64,000 nucleotides of DNA from Kosakonia sacchari SP1 (GTDB lineage: Bacteria; Pseudomonadota; Gammaproteobacteria; Enterobacterales; Enterobacteriaceae), in contig NZ_CP007215.2 of assembly GCF_000300455.3 (NCBI RefSeq), positions 3,348,001-3,412,000 on the forward strand, in the 5' to 3' direction. The translations under genes and the position numbers were made by a program. This document shows, in pieces, positions 39,012 through 48,926 of this stretch. The notes beneath the pieces are model-generated. The model was not told the origin of the DNA and made no database searches. It was given only the letters and a program-made list of their open reading frames with translations. Every line of letters begins with the position of its first letter. The stretch's first letter is position 1.

Positions 39012-39449
39012 ATGCCACTGAATACTCAACCTTGCCCCGTCGCACGTTCTGTCGATTTGATTGGCGATCGCTGGGCACTCCTTATCGTGCGTGACGCTTT
39101 TGATGGTGCGCGCCGTTTTGGCGATTTTCAGCGTGGCCTTGGCGTGGCGCGCAATATTCTTACCGACAGACTACGCAAACTGGTGGAAGCGGGTATTTTC
39201 ACCACGCAGCCGGCATCAGACGGCACGGCGTATCAGGAGTATGTGCTGACAAAAAGAGGTGAGTCGTTGTTTCCGGTCGTCGTGGCGCTGCGCCAGTGGG
39301 GCGAACAGCATCTTTTCGCGCCGAACGAACCGCATTCCGTGTTGATTGATAGCCAAAGCGGCGAAGCTATTGCGCCGATGCAACCGCAGGCGGCAGACGG
39401 GCGTATCCTGAGTGCGGCAAACACGCAGGTACGTAAACTGCAGCCATAA
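39012..39449 (+). CDS. HxlR-family winged-helix transcriptional regulator
   Basis: The 145-residue protein has the HxlR pattern: an N-terminal cysteine in QPCPVARSVDLIGDRWALLIVRD and a winged helix with RFGDFQRGLGVARNILTDRLRKL as recognition region and wing EYVLTKRG. A 45-residue tail follows. HxlR proteins often sense electrophiles or oxidants through that cysteine. It is divergent from the MFS exporter, a classic local repressor and pump arrangement, and converges with sucD. GGAG is 7 bases upstream of the ATG. Confidence 0.92.
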   Translation: MPLNTQPCPVARSVDLIGDRWALLIVRDAFDGARRFGDFQRGLGVARNILTDRLRKLVEAGIFTTQPASDGTAYQEYVLTKRGESLFPVVVALRQWGEQHLFAPNEPHSVLIDSQSGEAIAPMQPQAADGRILSAANTQVRKLQP

Positions 39450-39472
39450 AAAAGGCCGCTACGGGAGCGGCC
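39448..39472 (-). terminator. Terminator of the sdh-suc operon
   Basis: GGCCGCT-ACGGG-AGCGGCC with a run of six T on the minus strand. It overlaps the last bases of the convergent HxlR gene. Confidence 0.9.
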
Positions 39473-39522
39473 AACCATGTCGAAAGGATACTTGCTCCCC
39501 TACATGGAGGAGCAATGAGGTT
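39448..39522 (-). ncRNA. sdhX: Candidate SdhX-type 3' UTR sRNA after sucD
   Basis: The short 3' UTR after the sucD stop carries a hairpin TTGCTCC/GGAGCAA (39492-39515), a single-stranded stretch, and an intrinsic terminator GGCCGCT/AGCGGCC (39454-39472) followed by a T6 tail on the minus strand. In E. coli and Salmonella the same 3' UTR is processed to the Hfq-dependent sRNA SdhX, which couples the TCA operon to acetate metabolism. Assignment rests on position and structure; processing ends are unknown. Confidence 0.6.
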
Positions 39523-40392
39523 TTATTTAATAACAGATTTCAGCGCTTCGCCAATGTCGGCCAGGCTGCGCACGGTTTTCACGCCTGCAGCTTCCAGAGC
39601 AGCGAATTTCTCGTCCGCAGTGCCTTTACCACCGGCAATGATGGCGCCAGCGTGGCCCATACGTTTGCCTTTTGGCGCGGTCACGCCAGCGATATAACCC
39701 ACCACCGGTTTGGTCACGTGATCTTTGATATACGCCGCCGCTTCTTCTTCCGCGCTGCCGCCGATCTCACCGATCATGACAATCGCTTCGGTCTGCGGGT
39801 CTTCCTGGAACAGTTTCAGGATATCGATAAAGTTTGAACCCGGGATCGGGTCACCGCCGATGCCCACGCAGGTGGACTGGCCGAAACCGTAATCCGTGGT
39901 CTGTTTAACCGCTTCATAGGTCAGCGTACCGGAACGGGAAACAATACCAACTTTACCAGGCTGATGAATGTGGCCTGGCATGATACCGATTTTGCACTCG
40001 CCAGGGGTGATAACACCCGGGCAGTTCGGGCCAATCATGCGCACGCCAGCTTCGTCCAGCTTCACTTTCACCGTCAGCATATCCAGCGTCGGAATACCTT
40101 CAGTAATGGTGATAATCAGTTTAATGCCCGCGTCGATAGCTTCAAGGATCGAGTCTTTGCAGAACGGTGCCGGAACATAGATAACGGTAGCCGTCGCGCC
40201 AGTCGCTTCAACCGCTTCGCGCACGGTGTTAAAAACTGGCAGACCGAGGTGCGTGGTGCCGCCTTTGCCCGGCGTAACGCCGCCAACCATCTGCGTACCA
40301 TAGGCAATTGCCTGCTCGGAGTGGAAAGTCCCCTGGCTTCCGGTGAAGCCCTGGCAGATAACTTTGGTGTTCTTATCAATCAAAACAGACAT
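39523..40392 (-). CDS. sucD: Succinyl-CoA synthetase alpha subunit SucD
   Basis: SucD binds CoA and carries the phosphohistidine of succinyl-CoA synthetase, which makes ATP or GTP from succinyl-CoA. The N-terminal Rossmann domain has [14 protein letters not shown], and the active-site histidine is in [12 protein letters not shown] near residue 247. The 289 residues equal the K-12 length. The start shares one base with the sucC stop. Confidence 0.99.
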   Translation of the reverse strand: MSVLIDKNTKVICQGFTGSQGTFHSEQAIAYGTQMVGGVTPGKGGTTHLGLPVFNTVREAVEATGATATVIYVPAPFCKDSILEAIDAGIKLIITITEGIPTLDMLTVKVKLDEAGVRMIGPNCPGVITPGECKIGIMPGHIHQPGKVGIVSRSGTLTYEAVKQTTDYGFGQSTCVGIGGDPIPGSNFIDILKLFQEDPQTEAIVMIGEIGGSAEEEAAAYIKDHVTKPVVGYIAGVTAPKGKRMGHAGAIIAGGKGTADEKFAALEAAGVKTVRSLADIGEALKSVIK

Positions 40393-41558
40393 TATTTCCC
40401 CTCCACTGCGGCAACAACCTGCTGTGCTGCATCCGTCAGACTTTTCGCTGCAATAATATTCAGGCCGCTGTCTGCCAGGCGTTTCGCGCCCAGTTCAGCA
40501 TTGTTACCTTCCAGGCGCACAACCACCGGTACGTTAACACCCACTTCTTCTACCGCGCCGATGATACCGTCAGCGATCAGGTCGCAACGCACGATACCGC
40601 CGAAGATGTTAACCAGCACCGCTTTCACGTTTTCATCGGAAAGGATAATTTTGAACGCTTCGGTCACGCGCTCTTTGGTCGCACCGCCGCCCACATCCAG
40701 GAAGTTTGCCGGTTCGCCACCGTGCAGTTTCACGATGTCCATGGTGCCCATCGCCAGACCTGCGCCGTTGACCATACAACCGATGTTGCCATCCAGCGCA
40801 ACATAGTTCAGCTCCCAGTGTGCTGCCTGCGCTTCGCGCGGATCTTCCTGCGACTGGTCGCGCATTTCGCGCAGTTCCGGCTGGCGGAACAGGGCGTTGC
40901 CGTCAGCGCCCAGTTTGCCGTCGAGGCAGATCAGATCGCCCTGTTTGGTGATAACCAGCGGGTTGATTTCAATCAGCGCCAGATCGCGCTCAAGGAAAAT
41001 GGTCGCAAGTCCCATGAAAATTTTGGTGAATTGCTGAACCTGCTTGCCTTCCAGACCCAGTTTGAATGCCAGGTCGCGTCCCTGATACGGCATCGGGCCG
41101 GTCAGCGGGTCGATGGTGGTTTTGTGGATCAGGTGCGGGGTCTCTTCCGCCACTTTTTCAATTTCCACGCCACCTTCGGTAGAAGCCATGAACACGACAC
41201 GGCGAGAACTACGGTCAACCACCGCGCCCAGATACAGCTCTTTGTCGATATCGGTCGCCGCTTCAACCAGGATCTGGTTTACCGGCTGGCCGTTCGCGTC
41301 TGTTTGGTAGGTCACCAGGCGTTTGCCCAGCCAGTTTTCCGCGAAGGCGCGAATATCTTCTTTGCTGTTGACGACTTTTACGCCGCCCGCTTTACCACGG
41401 CCGCCTGCATGGACCTGGCATTTTACCACCCACGGGCCTGCGCCGATTTTGGATGCCGCTTCTTCTGCTTCACGCGGGGTAGTACAGGCGTAACCAACCG
41501 GAGTCGGCAGACCTGACCGGGCAAACAGTTGTTTCGCCTGATACTCGTGTAAGTTCAT
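40392..41558 (-). CDS. sucC: Succinyl-CoA synthetase beta subunit SucC
   Basis: SucC has an N-terminal ATP-grasp domain ([16 protein letters not shown], then [18 protein letters not shown]) that binds nucleotide and a C-terminal domain with [10 protein letters not shown] that receives the phosphate. At 388 residues it has the K-12 length. A 103-base gap with REP-like hairpins separates it from sucB. Confidence 0.99.
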   Translation of the reverse strand: MNLHEYQAKQLFARSGLPTPVGYACTTPREAEEAASKIGAGPWVVKCQVHAGGRGKAGGVKVVNSKEDIRAFAENWLGKRLVTYQTDANGQPVNQILVEAATDIDKELYLGAVVDRSSRRVVFMASTEGGVEIEKVAEETPHLIHKTTIDPLTGPMPYQGRDLAFKLGLEGKQVQQFTKIFMGLATIFLERDLALIEINPLVITKQGDLICLDGKLGADGNALFRQPELREMRDQSQEDPREAQAAHWELNYVALDGNIGCMVNGAGLAMGTMDIVKLHGGEPANFLDVGGGATKERVTEAFKIILSDENVKAVLVNIFGGIVRCDLIADGIIGAVEEVGVNVPVVVRLEGNNAELGAKRLADSGLNIIAAKSLTDAAQQVVAAVEGK

Positions 41559-41584
41559 GTGTTCTATCCATCCTTCATTTAATT

Positions 41585-41653
41585 TGTCACGCCGGATGAC
41601 GGCCTACAAAGCAGGTGTTCGTTATAGTGGCCCGGCAACTGACGCCGCCGGGC
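41585..41653. repeat. REP-like palindromes between sucB and sucC
   Basis: The segment GCCGGATGACGGCCTAC resembles the REP consensus. A second stem GCCCGGC-N10-GCCGGGC occupies 41630-41653. Such elements between operon genes can stabilise upstream mRNA. Confidence 0.6.
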
Positions 41654-41661
41654 TAAGGACA

Positions 41662-42882
41662 CTAGACGTCCAGCAGCAAGCGAGTCGGATCTTCCAGCAG
41701 CTCTTTGATGGCTACCAAGAAACCAACAGATTCGCGACCGTCAATCAGACGGTGGTCGTAAGAGAGCGCCAGGTACATCATCGGCAGGATCTCGACCTTG
41801 CCATCAACCGCCATCGGGCGATCTTTAATGGCGTGCATGCCGAGGATCGCACTCTGCGGCGGGTTGATAATCGGTGTAGACATCAGCGAACCGAACACAC
41901 CACCGTTGGTGATAGTGAAGTTACCGCCGGTCAGATCGTCAACGGTCAGTTTGCCATCACGGCCTTTAACCGCCAGCTCTTTGATTTTCTTCTCGATATC
42001 AGCCATGCCCAGCGTATCGACATCGCGCAGCACCGGTGTAACCAGACCACGCGGCGTGGAAACCGCCATGCTGACATCAAAGTAGTTGTGGTAAACCACG
42101 TCATCGCCATCGATGGACGCGTTCACTTCCGGATAGCGTTTCAGCGCTTCAACCACGGCTTTCACGTAGAAAGACATAAAGCCCAGGCGGATACCGTGAC
42201 GTTTTTCAAAGGCATCACCGTACTGCTTACGCAGATCCATAATCGGCTTCATGTTGACTTCGTTGAACGTGGTCAGCATGGCGGTGGAGTTTTTCGCTTC
42301 CAGTAGACGCTCAGCAACGCGTTTACGCAGACGGGTCATCGGCACGCGTTTTTCGGTGCGGCCAGCCAGCGGTGCCACCGGGGCGCTCGCCGGAGCAGCA
42401 GCCGGTTTCTCTTCTTTCACCGGCGCTTTCGCCAGATGTTTCTCAACATCTTCACGCGTGATACGACCACCGACGCCCGTGCCTTTGATAGCGCTGGCTT
42501 CAAGGTTGTGCTCAGCCAGCAGGCGACGGATCGCCGGGCTCAGGGCGTCATTGTTTTGCTCTTCCAGCGAGGCCTGCTGGCGCTGTGCCGGCGTGGACTC
42601 TTTCTCTTCAGATTTGGCGCTGCTCTCTTTACCAGAGCTGTTGCCCTCTTTCAGGCGACCAAGGATCTGCCGGGAAGTCACAGTGGTGCCTTCATCCTCC
42701 AGCACCGCGTCCAGAATACCGTCTGCCGACGCCGGTACTTCCAGTACCACTTTGTCAGTTTCGATTTCGACCAACACTTCGTCGCGTCGTACGCTATCGC
42801 CTGGTTTTTTGTGCCAGGTCGCAACGGTCGCGTCAGCAACGGACTCGGGCAGATCGGGAACAAGAATATCTACGCTACTCAT
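41662..42882 (-). CDS. sucB: Dihydrolipoyl succinyltransferase SucB (2-oxoglutarate dehydrogenase E2)
   Basis: SucB is the core acyltransferase of 2-oxoglutarate dehydrogenase. It has one lipoyl domain with the modified lysine in [13 protein letters not shown] near residue 43. An E1/E3-binding domain ([13 protein letters not shown], about 110-150) follows, with Ala/Pro linkers on both sides, and then the catalytic domain with [13 protein letters not shown] near the C-terminus. The 406 residues compare with 405 in K-12. It is 14 bases after sucA. Confidence 0.99.
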   Translation of the reverse strand: MSSVDILVPDLPESVADATVATWHKKPGDSVRRDEVLVEIETDKVVLEVPASADGILDAVLEDEGTTVTSRQILGRLKEGNSSGKESSAKSEEKESTPAQRQQASLEEQNNDALSPAIRRLLAEHNLEASAIKGTGVGGRITREDVEKHLAKAPVKEEKPAAAPASAPVAPLAGRTEKRVPMTRLRKRVAERLLEAKNSTAMLTTFNEVNMKPIMDLRKQYGDAFEKRHGIRLGFMSFYVKAVVEALKRYPEVNASIDGDDVVYHNYFDVSMAVSTPRGLVTPVLRDVDTLGMADIEKKIKELAVKGRDGKLTVDDLTGGNFTITNGGVFGSLMSTPIINPPQSAILGMHAIKDRPMAVDGKVEILPMMYLALSYDHRLIDGRESVGFLVAIKELLEDPTRLLLDV

Positions 42883-42896
42883 TATTTATCCTTTAA

Positions 42897-45704
42897 TTAA
42901 TCGACGTTCAGCGCGTCATTTACCAGATCTTGTTGCTGTTTCTGGTGAACGGACAGGTATCCCACCGCCGGAGAGGCGGAGGCCGGGCGACCTGCATAAC
43001 GCAGAGCGGCCCCAAACGGAATCACATCACGGAAATGATGCTGGCTGCAGTACCATGCGCCCTGGTTAAGCGGCTCTTCCTGGCACCAGACAAAATCATG
43101 TACGTGAGCGTAAGGTTTCAGCGCTTCCTGCACCGACTGGTGCGGGAACGGGTAAAGCTGTTCAATACGCACAATCGCGACATCTTTCTGGTCGTTTTTA
43201 CGACGCTGTTCCAGCAGATCATAATAGACCTTACCAGAGCACAGGATCACGCGCTTAACGCCTTGCGGATCAAGATCATCCACTTCGCCAATCGCTGGCA
43301 TAAAGGTGCCGTTCGCCAGCTCATCGAGCGTGGAAACCGCCTGCGGATGACGCAGCAGCGACTTCGGCGACATCACCACCAGCGGGCGACGCATACCGCG
43401 CAGTGCCTGGCGACGCAGCATGTGGTAAACCTGTGCTGGCGTAGACGGCACGCAAACCTGCATATTTTGTTCAGCACACAGTTGCAGATAACGCTCCAGA
43501 CGCGCGGAGGAGTGCTCCGGGCCTTGCCCTTCATAGCCGTGCGGCAGCAGCATCACCAGGCCGCACATACGGCCCCATTTCTGCTCGCCGGAGCTGATGA
43601 ACTGGTCGATAACTACTTGCGCGCCGTTGGCGAAATCACCGAACTGCGCTTCCCAGATGGTCAGCGTGCGCGGCTCTGCCGTGGCATAACCATATTCAAA
43701 GGCCAGTACCGCTTCTTCAGAGAGCACGGAGTCCCATACGCGGAACGCCCCCTGTGAATTGTGTACATGGCTCAGCGGCGTATAGGTGGAACCGTTCGCC
43801 TGGTTGTGGATCACCGCATGGCGATGGAAGAAGGTGCCGCGGCCGGAGTCTTCACCGGACAAACGCACCGGGATCCCTTCATCCACCAGCGTGGCATACG
43901 CCAGCGTTTCTGCGCCGCCCCAGTCGAACAATTTCTCGCCGCTCGCCATCAACTGGCGGTCGCCGTAAATTTTCGCCACGCGGGACTGCATTTCGATGGC
44001 TTCCGGCACCGTACTGATGCGTTTTGCCAGCTCCTGTAAGCGCTTCATTTCCACCTTGTTCGGGTAGCTCTCATCCCACTCGTGGTTGAGGTACGGCGAC
44101 CAGGTAAAGGAGTGCATATTCATCGGACGCCATTCGGCGACCACACACTCACCCGCATCCAGCGCATCGCGGTACAGGTTGACCATTTCGGTGGCATCTT
44201 CCAGCGTAATGGTTTTTTCCTGCTCCAGACGATCGGCATAGATTTTGCGCGGCGTCGGGTGTTTTTTGATTTTCTGGTACATCAGCGGCTGGGTTGCGCT
44301 CGGCTCGTCGGCTTCGTTATGGCCATGACGGCGGTAGCACACCAAGTCGATAAAGACATCGCGTTTGAAAGTGTTACGGAAATCGAGCGCCAGGCGAGTG
44401 ACGAACGCCACCGCTTCCGGATCGTCCGCATTCACGTGGAAAATCGGCGCCTGCACCATTTTACCGATGTCGGTACAGTACGGCGTAGAGCGTGCATCCA
44501 GCGGGTTCGATGTGGTGAAGCCCACCTGGTTGTTAATGACGATACGCACCGTGCCACCCACTTCGTAGCCGCGTGCTTTCGACATGTTCAGGGTCTCCTG
44601 CACCACGCCCTGCCCCGCCACAGCGGCGTCGCCATGAATGGTGATTGGCAGCACTTTATTGCTGCTCGGTTCGTCAAGGCGGTCAAGACGCGCACGAACG
44701 GAACCGATAACCACCGGGCTGACAATCTCGAGGTGTGACGGGTTGAACGCCAGCGCCAGGTGAACCAGGCCGCCTTCCGTTTCCACGTCGGACGAGAAGC
44801 CCATGTGATATTTCACGTCGCCGGTGCCAAGGTGTTCTTTATGTTTACCGGCGAATTCGTCGAACAGATCCTGCGGCTGTTTACCCAGCACGTTAACCAG
44901 TACGTTCAGACGTCCGCGGTGCGCCATACCCAGCACCACTTCGCGAGTACCGCTCTTGCCCGCGTGGCGGATCATCTCTTTAAGCATCGGCACCAGCGCA
45001 TCCCCGCCTTCCAGCGAGAAGCGTTTCGCTCCGGGGAATTTCGCGCCCAGATAACGTTCAAGACCTTCTGCAGCCGTCAGCTCAGCCAGGAAGCGTTTTT
45101 TCTCTTCACTGCTAAAGCTTGACTTGCCCGTTGCGGACTCAATACGTTGCTGGATCCAGCGTTTCTCTTCGGTGCTGGTGATATGCATATATTCCGCACC
45201 GATCGAACCGCAATAGGTCTCTTTCAGTGCGTTAATCAATTCGCCCAGCGGCATGGTGTCTTTGCCAATCGCAAAAGAACCCACGTTAAAGCTGTTCTGG
45301 AAATCGGCTTCCGTCAGATCGTGGTAAGCCGGATCGAGATCGGCAACCCTTTCTTGCTGCCACAATCCCAGCGGATCGAGGTTCGCATGTTGGTGACCAC
45401 GAAAACGGTATGCGTTGATAAGTTGCAGGACTTTAACCTGCTTTACATTGGTGTCGGGGTCGGAAATAGAGGAAGAGTAACGTGAAGCATCTTTCGCCAG
45501 CTGACGGAAATAATCACGCGTCTTGGAGTGGAACTGATCCGGTTTGACTCCGGTGCCCGGTAACTGCTGGAACATAGATCGCCAGTTTGCATCTACCGAG
45601 TCAGGATCGGTTAAGAAGTCTTCATAGAGCTGTTCTATCCAGCTCTGGTTAGACCCAGAGAGGTAAGAAGAGTCCAGCCAGGCTTTCATTGCGCCGTTCT
45701 GCAT
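42897..45704 (-). CDS. sucA: 2-oxoglutarate dehydrogenase E1 component SucA
   Basis: SucA decarboxylates 2-oxoglutarate with thiamine diphosphate and transfers succinyl to SucB. The N-terminal segment LSGSNQSWIEQLYEDFLTDP is the E2-binding region. The TPP/Mg motif GDAAVAGQGVVQETLNMSK is near residue 345, and the pyrimidine domain follows with GEDSGRGTFFHRHAV. The 935 residues compare with 933 in K-12. A 376-base repeat-containing gap precedes it. Confidence 0.99.
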   Translation of the reverse strand: MQNGAMKAWLDSSYLSGSNQSWIEQLYEDFLTDPDSVDANWRSMFQQLPGTGVKPDQFHSKTRDYFRQLAKDASRYSSSISDPDTNVKQVKVLQLINAYRFRGHQHANLDPLGLWQQERVADLDPAYHDLTEADFQNSFNVGSFAIGKDTMPLGELINALKETYCGSIGAEYMHITSTEEKRWIQQRIESATGKSSFSSEEKKRFLAELTAAEGLERYLGAKFPGAKRFSLEGGDALVPMLKEMIRHAGKSGTREVVLGMAHRGRLNVLVNVLGKQPQDLFDEFAGKHKEHLGTGDVKYHMGFSSDVETEGGLVHLALAFNPSHLEIVSPVVIGSVRARLDRLDEPSSNKVLPITIHGDAAVAGQGVVQETLNMSKARGYEVGGTVRIVINNQVGFTTSNPLDARSTPYCTDIGKMVQAPIFHVNADDPEAVAFVTRLALDFRNTFKRDVFIDLVCYRRHGHNEADEPSATQPLMYQKIKKHPTPRKIYADRLEQEKTITLEDATEMVNLYRDALDAGECVVAEWRPMNMHSFTWSPYLNHEWDESYPNKVEMKRLQELAKRISTVPEAIEMQSRVAKIYGDRQLMASGEKLFDWGGAETLAYATLVDEGIPVRLSGEDSGRGTFFHRHAVIHNQANGSTYTPLSHVHNSQGAFRVWDSVLSEEAVLAFEYGYATAEPRTLTIWEAQFGDFANGAQVVIDQFISSGEQKWGRMCGLVMLLPHGYEGQGPEHSSARLERYLQLCAEQNMQVCVPSTPAQVYHMLRRQALRGMRRPLVVMSPKSLLRHPQAVSTLDELANGTFMPAIGEVDDLDPQGVKRVILCSGKVYYDLLEQRRKNDQKDVAIVRIEQLYPFPHQSVQEALKPYAHVHDFVWCQEEPLNQGAWYCSQHHFRDVIPFGAALRYAGRPASASPAVGYLSVHQKQQQDLVNDALNVD

Positions 45705-45811
45705 CGTGATCCCTTAAGCATTGTTATGCTTACTTCGCCGTGGATAACTACGACGTACACCCGTTAGCGCACGTCCCAGGGTTCACTTGCGGGCTCTTGG
45801 TGGCCCGCGAA

Positions 45812-45982
45812 GGAACCTTTAAAAACTGCCTAATCTTCGCTGTCCGGGCTGCGACTGCATTGGCTGCCTTTGCTTACCCTGGTCACATAGTTGACTATGC
45901 TCCCAGCGATGCGCTCAGTTGCCGCCTTGTCTCGCACCAGACATCTCGATTATGTCTACTGTGGCGGTTTTTAAAGGTTTCC
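45812..45982. repeat. 171-base element with terminal inverted repeats
   Basis: Arms GGAACCTTTAAAAACTGCC (45812-45830) and GGCGGTTTTTAAAGGTTTCC (45963-45982) are inverted copies differing by one base and one indel. The interior contains GCTTACCCTGGTCACATAG and GACTATGCTCCCAGCGATGC, which I believe recur in enterobacterial intergenic repeats; that recollection is not verified here. The interior has no transposase-coding capacity. Confidence 0.7.
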
Positions 45983-45993
45983 TGCTTCCTTGT

Positions 45994-46080
45994 TACCCGG
46001 CGGCGCTAACGCTACCGGGCAAAAAAAACATCACTATTAATGTAGGCCGGATACGCGTCAGCGCCATCCGGCACTGACAT
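45994..46080. repeat. REP-type palindromes before the sdhB stop
   Basis: One hairpin pairs CCCGG with CCGGG around 46000-46020. A clear REP unit at 46042-46080 has GCCGGAT (46046-46052) pairing with ATCCGGC (46066-46072) and the flanking GTAGGCC typical of enterobacterial REP/PU sequences. Confidence 0.8.
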
Positions 46081-46797
46081 TTATGCGCTTCGTTGCAACA
46101 ACATCGACTTAATATGGCCGATGGCGCGCGTCGGGTTCAGACCTTTCGGGCATACACTGACGCAGTTCATAATGCTGTGGCAGCGGAATACGCTGAAAGC
46201 ATCGCTTAAACCTTCCAGACGGTTATCGGTTTCCGTATCGCGGCTGTCGATCAGGAAACGGTACGCCGCCAGCAGGCCAGCCGGACCGATAAATTTGTCC
46301 GGGTTCCACCAGAACGACGGGCAAGATGTCGAGCAGCAGGCGCAGAGAATACATTCATAGAGACCGTCGAGTTTTTCACGCTGGTCAGGTGACTGTAAGT
46401 GCTCTCTTGCTGGCGGATTTTGCCCATTATTCAATAAGTAAGGCTTAATCTTCTCATATTGGGCATAGAATTGTCCCATGTCCACCACCAAATCGCGGAT
46501 CACCGGCAGGCCAGGCAGAGGACGAATCACAATCTTCTGTTTGCCATTGCCGAGTGCGGAAATCGGGGTGATACACGCCAGACCGTTCTTGCCGTTCATG
46601 TTCAAACCATCGGAACCACACACCCCTTCACGGCAGGAGCGGCGGAACGACAGCGTAGGATCTTTTTCTTTCAGCTGCATTAACGCATCCAGCAGCATCA
46701 TGTCACGCCCTTCTTCGCCTTCCAGGGTGTAATCCTGCATGCGCGGCGCGTCATCAACGTCCGGGTTATAGCGATAAATCGAAAATTCGAGTTTCAT
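46081..46797 (-). CDS. sdhB: Succinate dehydrogenase iron-sulfur subunit SdhB
   Basis: SdhB passes electrons from SdhA to ubiquinone through three Fe-S clusters. The [2Fe-2S] ligands are in SCREGVCGSDG near residue 55, the [4Fe-4S] cluster in CILCACCSTSCP near residue 149 and the [3Fe-4S] cluster in CHSIMNCVSVCPKG near residue 206. The 238 residues equal the K-12 length. It lies 15 bases after sdhA. Confidence 0.99.
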   Translation of the reverse strand: MKLEFSIYRYNPDVDDAPRMQDYTLEGEEGRDMMLLDALMQLKEKDPTLSFRRSCREGVCGSDGLNMNGKNGLACITPISALGNGKQKIVIRPLPGLPVIRDLVVDMGQFYAQYEKIKPYLLNNGQNPPAREHLQSPDQREKLDGLYECILCACCSTSCPSFWWNPDKFIGPAGLLAAYRFLIDSRDTETDNRLEGLSDAFSVFRCHSIMNCVSVCPKGLNPTRAIGHIKSMLLQRSA

Positions 46798-46812
46798 AAT
46801 CCTGTCTCCGCA

Positions 46813-48579
46813 TTAATAAGTACGAATCTTCGGCGGGAATGCCGGACGCAGTTTCGGCTCCATATTGACGCTGCGACGCGTCATGGACTCCGTTTCTGGC
46901 AGATACAGGGAATGGCACAGCCAGTTTGCGTCGTCACGATCCGGATAGTCGAAGCGGCTATGCGCGCCACGGCTCTCAGTACGGAAGTTTGCGGAGACCG
47001 CCGTTGCATACGCGGTTTCCATCAAGTTATCCAGCTCCAGGCACTCAACGCGCTGGGTGTTAAACTCGGTGGACGTATCGTCCAGACGGGCGTTTTTCAA
47101 ACGCTCGCGGATCACTTTCAATTGCTCAAGCCCTTTCGCCATCGCATCACCTTCACGGAAGACCGAGAAGTTATGCTGCATACACTCTTGCAGCGCTTTA
47201 CGAATGGTGACCGGATCTTCGCCGTTGCGGTTGTTGTTCCAGCGGTTGAGGCGCTCAAGTGACGCTTCAACATCAGACTCGCTGGCGTCGCGCAGTGCGC
47301 CCTGCTCGGCGATCGATTCTTGTAAATGCAGACCTGCCGCACGACCAAACACCACCAGATCCAGCAGCGAGTTACCGCCCAGACGGTTGGCGCCGTGTAC
47401 CGATACGCAGGCAATTTCACCCACTGCGAACAGACCCGGAATGACGACATCTTCGCCCTTCTCGTTCACCGTCAGCGCCTGGCCAGTTACTTTGGTCGGA
47501 ATACCGCCCATCATATAGTGGCAAGTCGGGATGACCGGGATCGGCTCTTTCACCGGATCGACGTGCGCGAAGGTGCGCGACAGTTCAAGGATCCCCGGCA
47601 GGCGCGATTCCAGCACCTCTTTACCCAGGTGATCGAGTTTCAGTTTCGCGTGCGGACCCCACGGGCCGTCGCAGCCGCGACCTTCACGGATTTCGATCAT
47701 GATGGAACGCGCCACCACATCACGACCCGCAAGGTCTTTGGCGTTTGGCGCATAACGCTCCATAAAGCGCTCGCCATGTTTGTTCAGCAGGTAACCGCCT
47801 TCCCCACGGCAACCTTCCGTTACCAGTACACCCGCGCCAGCAATACCGGTCGGGTGGAACTGCCACATTTCCATATCCTGCACCGGTACACCTGCGCGCA
47901 GCGCCATGCCAACGCCGTCGCCGGTATTGATATGTGCGTTGGTGGTGGACTGGTAAATACGGCCTGCGCCGCCGGTCGCCAGCACGGTTGCTCGCGCTTT
48001 GAAGTAGACCACTTCACCGGTTTCAATGCACAGTGCGGTACAACCCACCACCGCGCCATCCTGGTTTTTCACCAGATCCAGCGCGTACCACTCGGAAAAA
48101 ATCGTCGTGTGGTTTTTCAGGTTTTGCTGATAAAGAGTGTGCAACAGCGCATGACCGGTACGGTCCGCTGCGGCTGCCGTGCGCGCCGCCTGTTCGCCGC
48201 CGAAGTTTTTCGACTGGCCGCCAAACGGGCGTTGATAGATACGGCCATCATCCAGACGGGAGAACGGCAGACCCATATGTTCCAGCTCAAGAATCGCTTC
48301 CGGGCCGGTTTTACACATATATTCAATGGCATCCTGGTCACCGATGTAATCGGAACCTTTTACCGTGTCATACATGTGCCATTCCCAGTTATCTTCATGG
48401 GTATTACCCAGCGCAACGGTAATGCCGCCTTGCGCAGATACGGTGTGAGAACGGGTTGGAAAGACTTTAGAGAGCAGCGCACAGGTTTGCCCGCTCTGGG
48501 AAATTTGCAGCGCCGCGCGCATACCTGCGCCACCGGCACCAATGACAACAGCATCAAATTCTCTGACTGGCAGTTTCAT
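46813..48579 (-). CDS. sdhA: Succinate dehydrogenase flavoprotein subunit SdhA
   Basis: SdhA oxidises succinate to fumarate with covalently bound FAD. The dinucleotide motif [14 protein letters not shown] opens the chain, and the flavinylated histidine is His45 in [12 protein letters not shown]. Substrate-site motifs are [22 protein letters not shown] and the arginine in GRDVVARS. The ATG at 48579 gives 588 residues, as in K-12, and overlaps the sdhD stop by one base. Confidence 0.99.
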   Translation of the reverse strand: MKLPVREFDAVVIGAGGAGMRAALQISQSGQTCALLSKVFPTRSHTVSAQGGITVALGNTHEDNWEWHMYDTVKGSDYIGDQDAIEYMCKTGPEAILELEHMGLPFSRLDDGRIYQRPFGGQSKNFGGEQAARTAAAADRTGHALLHTLYQQNLKNHTTIFSEWYALDLVKNQDGAVVGCTALCIETGEVVYFKARATVLATGGAGRIYQSTTNAHINTGDGVGMALRAGVPVQDMEMWQFHPTGIAGAGVLVTEGCRGEGGYLLNKHGERFMERYAPNAKDLAGRDVVARSIMIEIREGRGCDGPWGPHAKLKLDHLGKEVLESRLPGILELSRTFAHVDPVKEPIPVIPTCHYMMGGIPTKVTGQALTVNEKGEDVVIPGLFAVGEIACVSVHGANRLGGNSLLDLVVFGRAAGLHLQESIAEQGALRDASESDVEASLERLNRWNNNRNGEDPVTIRKALQECMQHNFSVFREGDAMAKGLEQLKVIRERLKNARLDDTSTEFNTQRVECLELDNLMETAYATAVSANFRTESRGAHSRFDYPDRDDANWLCHSLYLPETESMTRRSVNMEPKLRPAFPPKIRTY

Positions 48580-48926
48580 TACACACCCCACACCACAACG
48601 AATCCATAAATCACGTAAACCGCAAGTGCAATGACGATAGCCAGTTGCAGCACCAGGCGCACAGCCAGCGATTTAACGTAGTCGGTCAACACCTGCCACA
48701 TGCCAATCCAGGCATGGATCAGAATCGAAAACAGCGCCAGCAGCGTGAAGACTTTCGTGAAAGCGGAGGAGAAAAACTCAGTCCACACCACCCAGGTCAG
48801 ATCGCCGTGTGTGGCAAAAAAACCGACCATATAGATGATGTATAACGTCAGGACGATGGCAGTAGCACGGACAAGAATAAAATCATGTACGCCGTTGCGT
48901 CCTAATGCGGAGGCGTTGCTTACCAT
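48579..48926 (-). CDS. sdhD: Succinate dehydrogenase membrane anchor SdhD
   Basis: SdhD is one of two hydrophobic anchor subunits forming the ubiquinone and haem b site. It has three helices over 115 residues. The quinone-site and haem residues fall in [18 protein letters not shown]. It overlaps sdhC by 7 bases at its start and sdhA by one base at its end. Confidence 0.98.
   Translation of the reverse strand: MVSNASALGRNGVHDFILVRATAIVLTLYIIYMVGFFATHGDLTWVVWTEFFSSAFTKVFTLLALFSILIHAWIGMWQVLTDYVKSLAVRLVLQLAIVIALAVYVIYGFVVVWGV

Larger units (their letters stand above)
45705..46080. other. Repeat-filled gap between sdhB and sucA
   Basis: This 376-base stretch has no credible gene. From left to right it holds a hairpin GCGGGC/GCCCGC (about 45790-45808), a 171-base element bounded by inverted repeats, a hairpin CCCGGCGGCG-N-CTACCGGG and a REP unit next to sdhB. 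K-12 has a similar-sized non-coding gap here, and a secondary suc promoter may lie within it. Confidence 0.75.
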
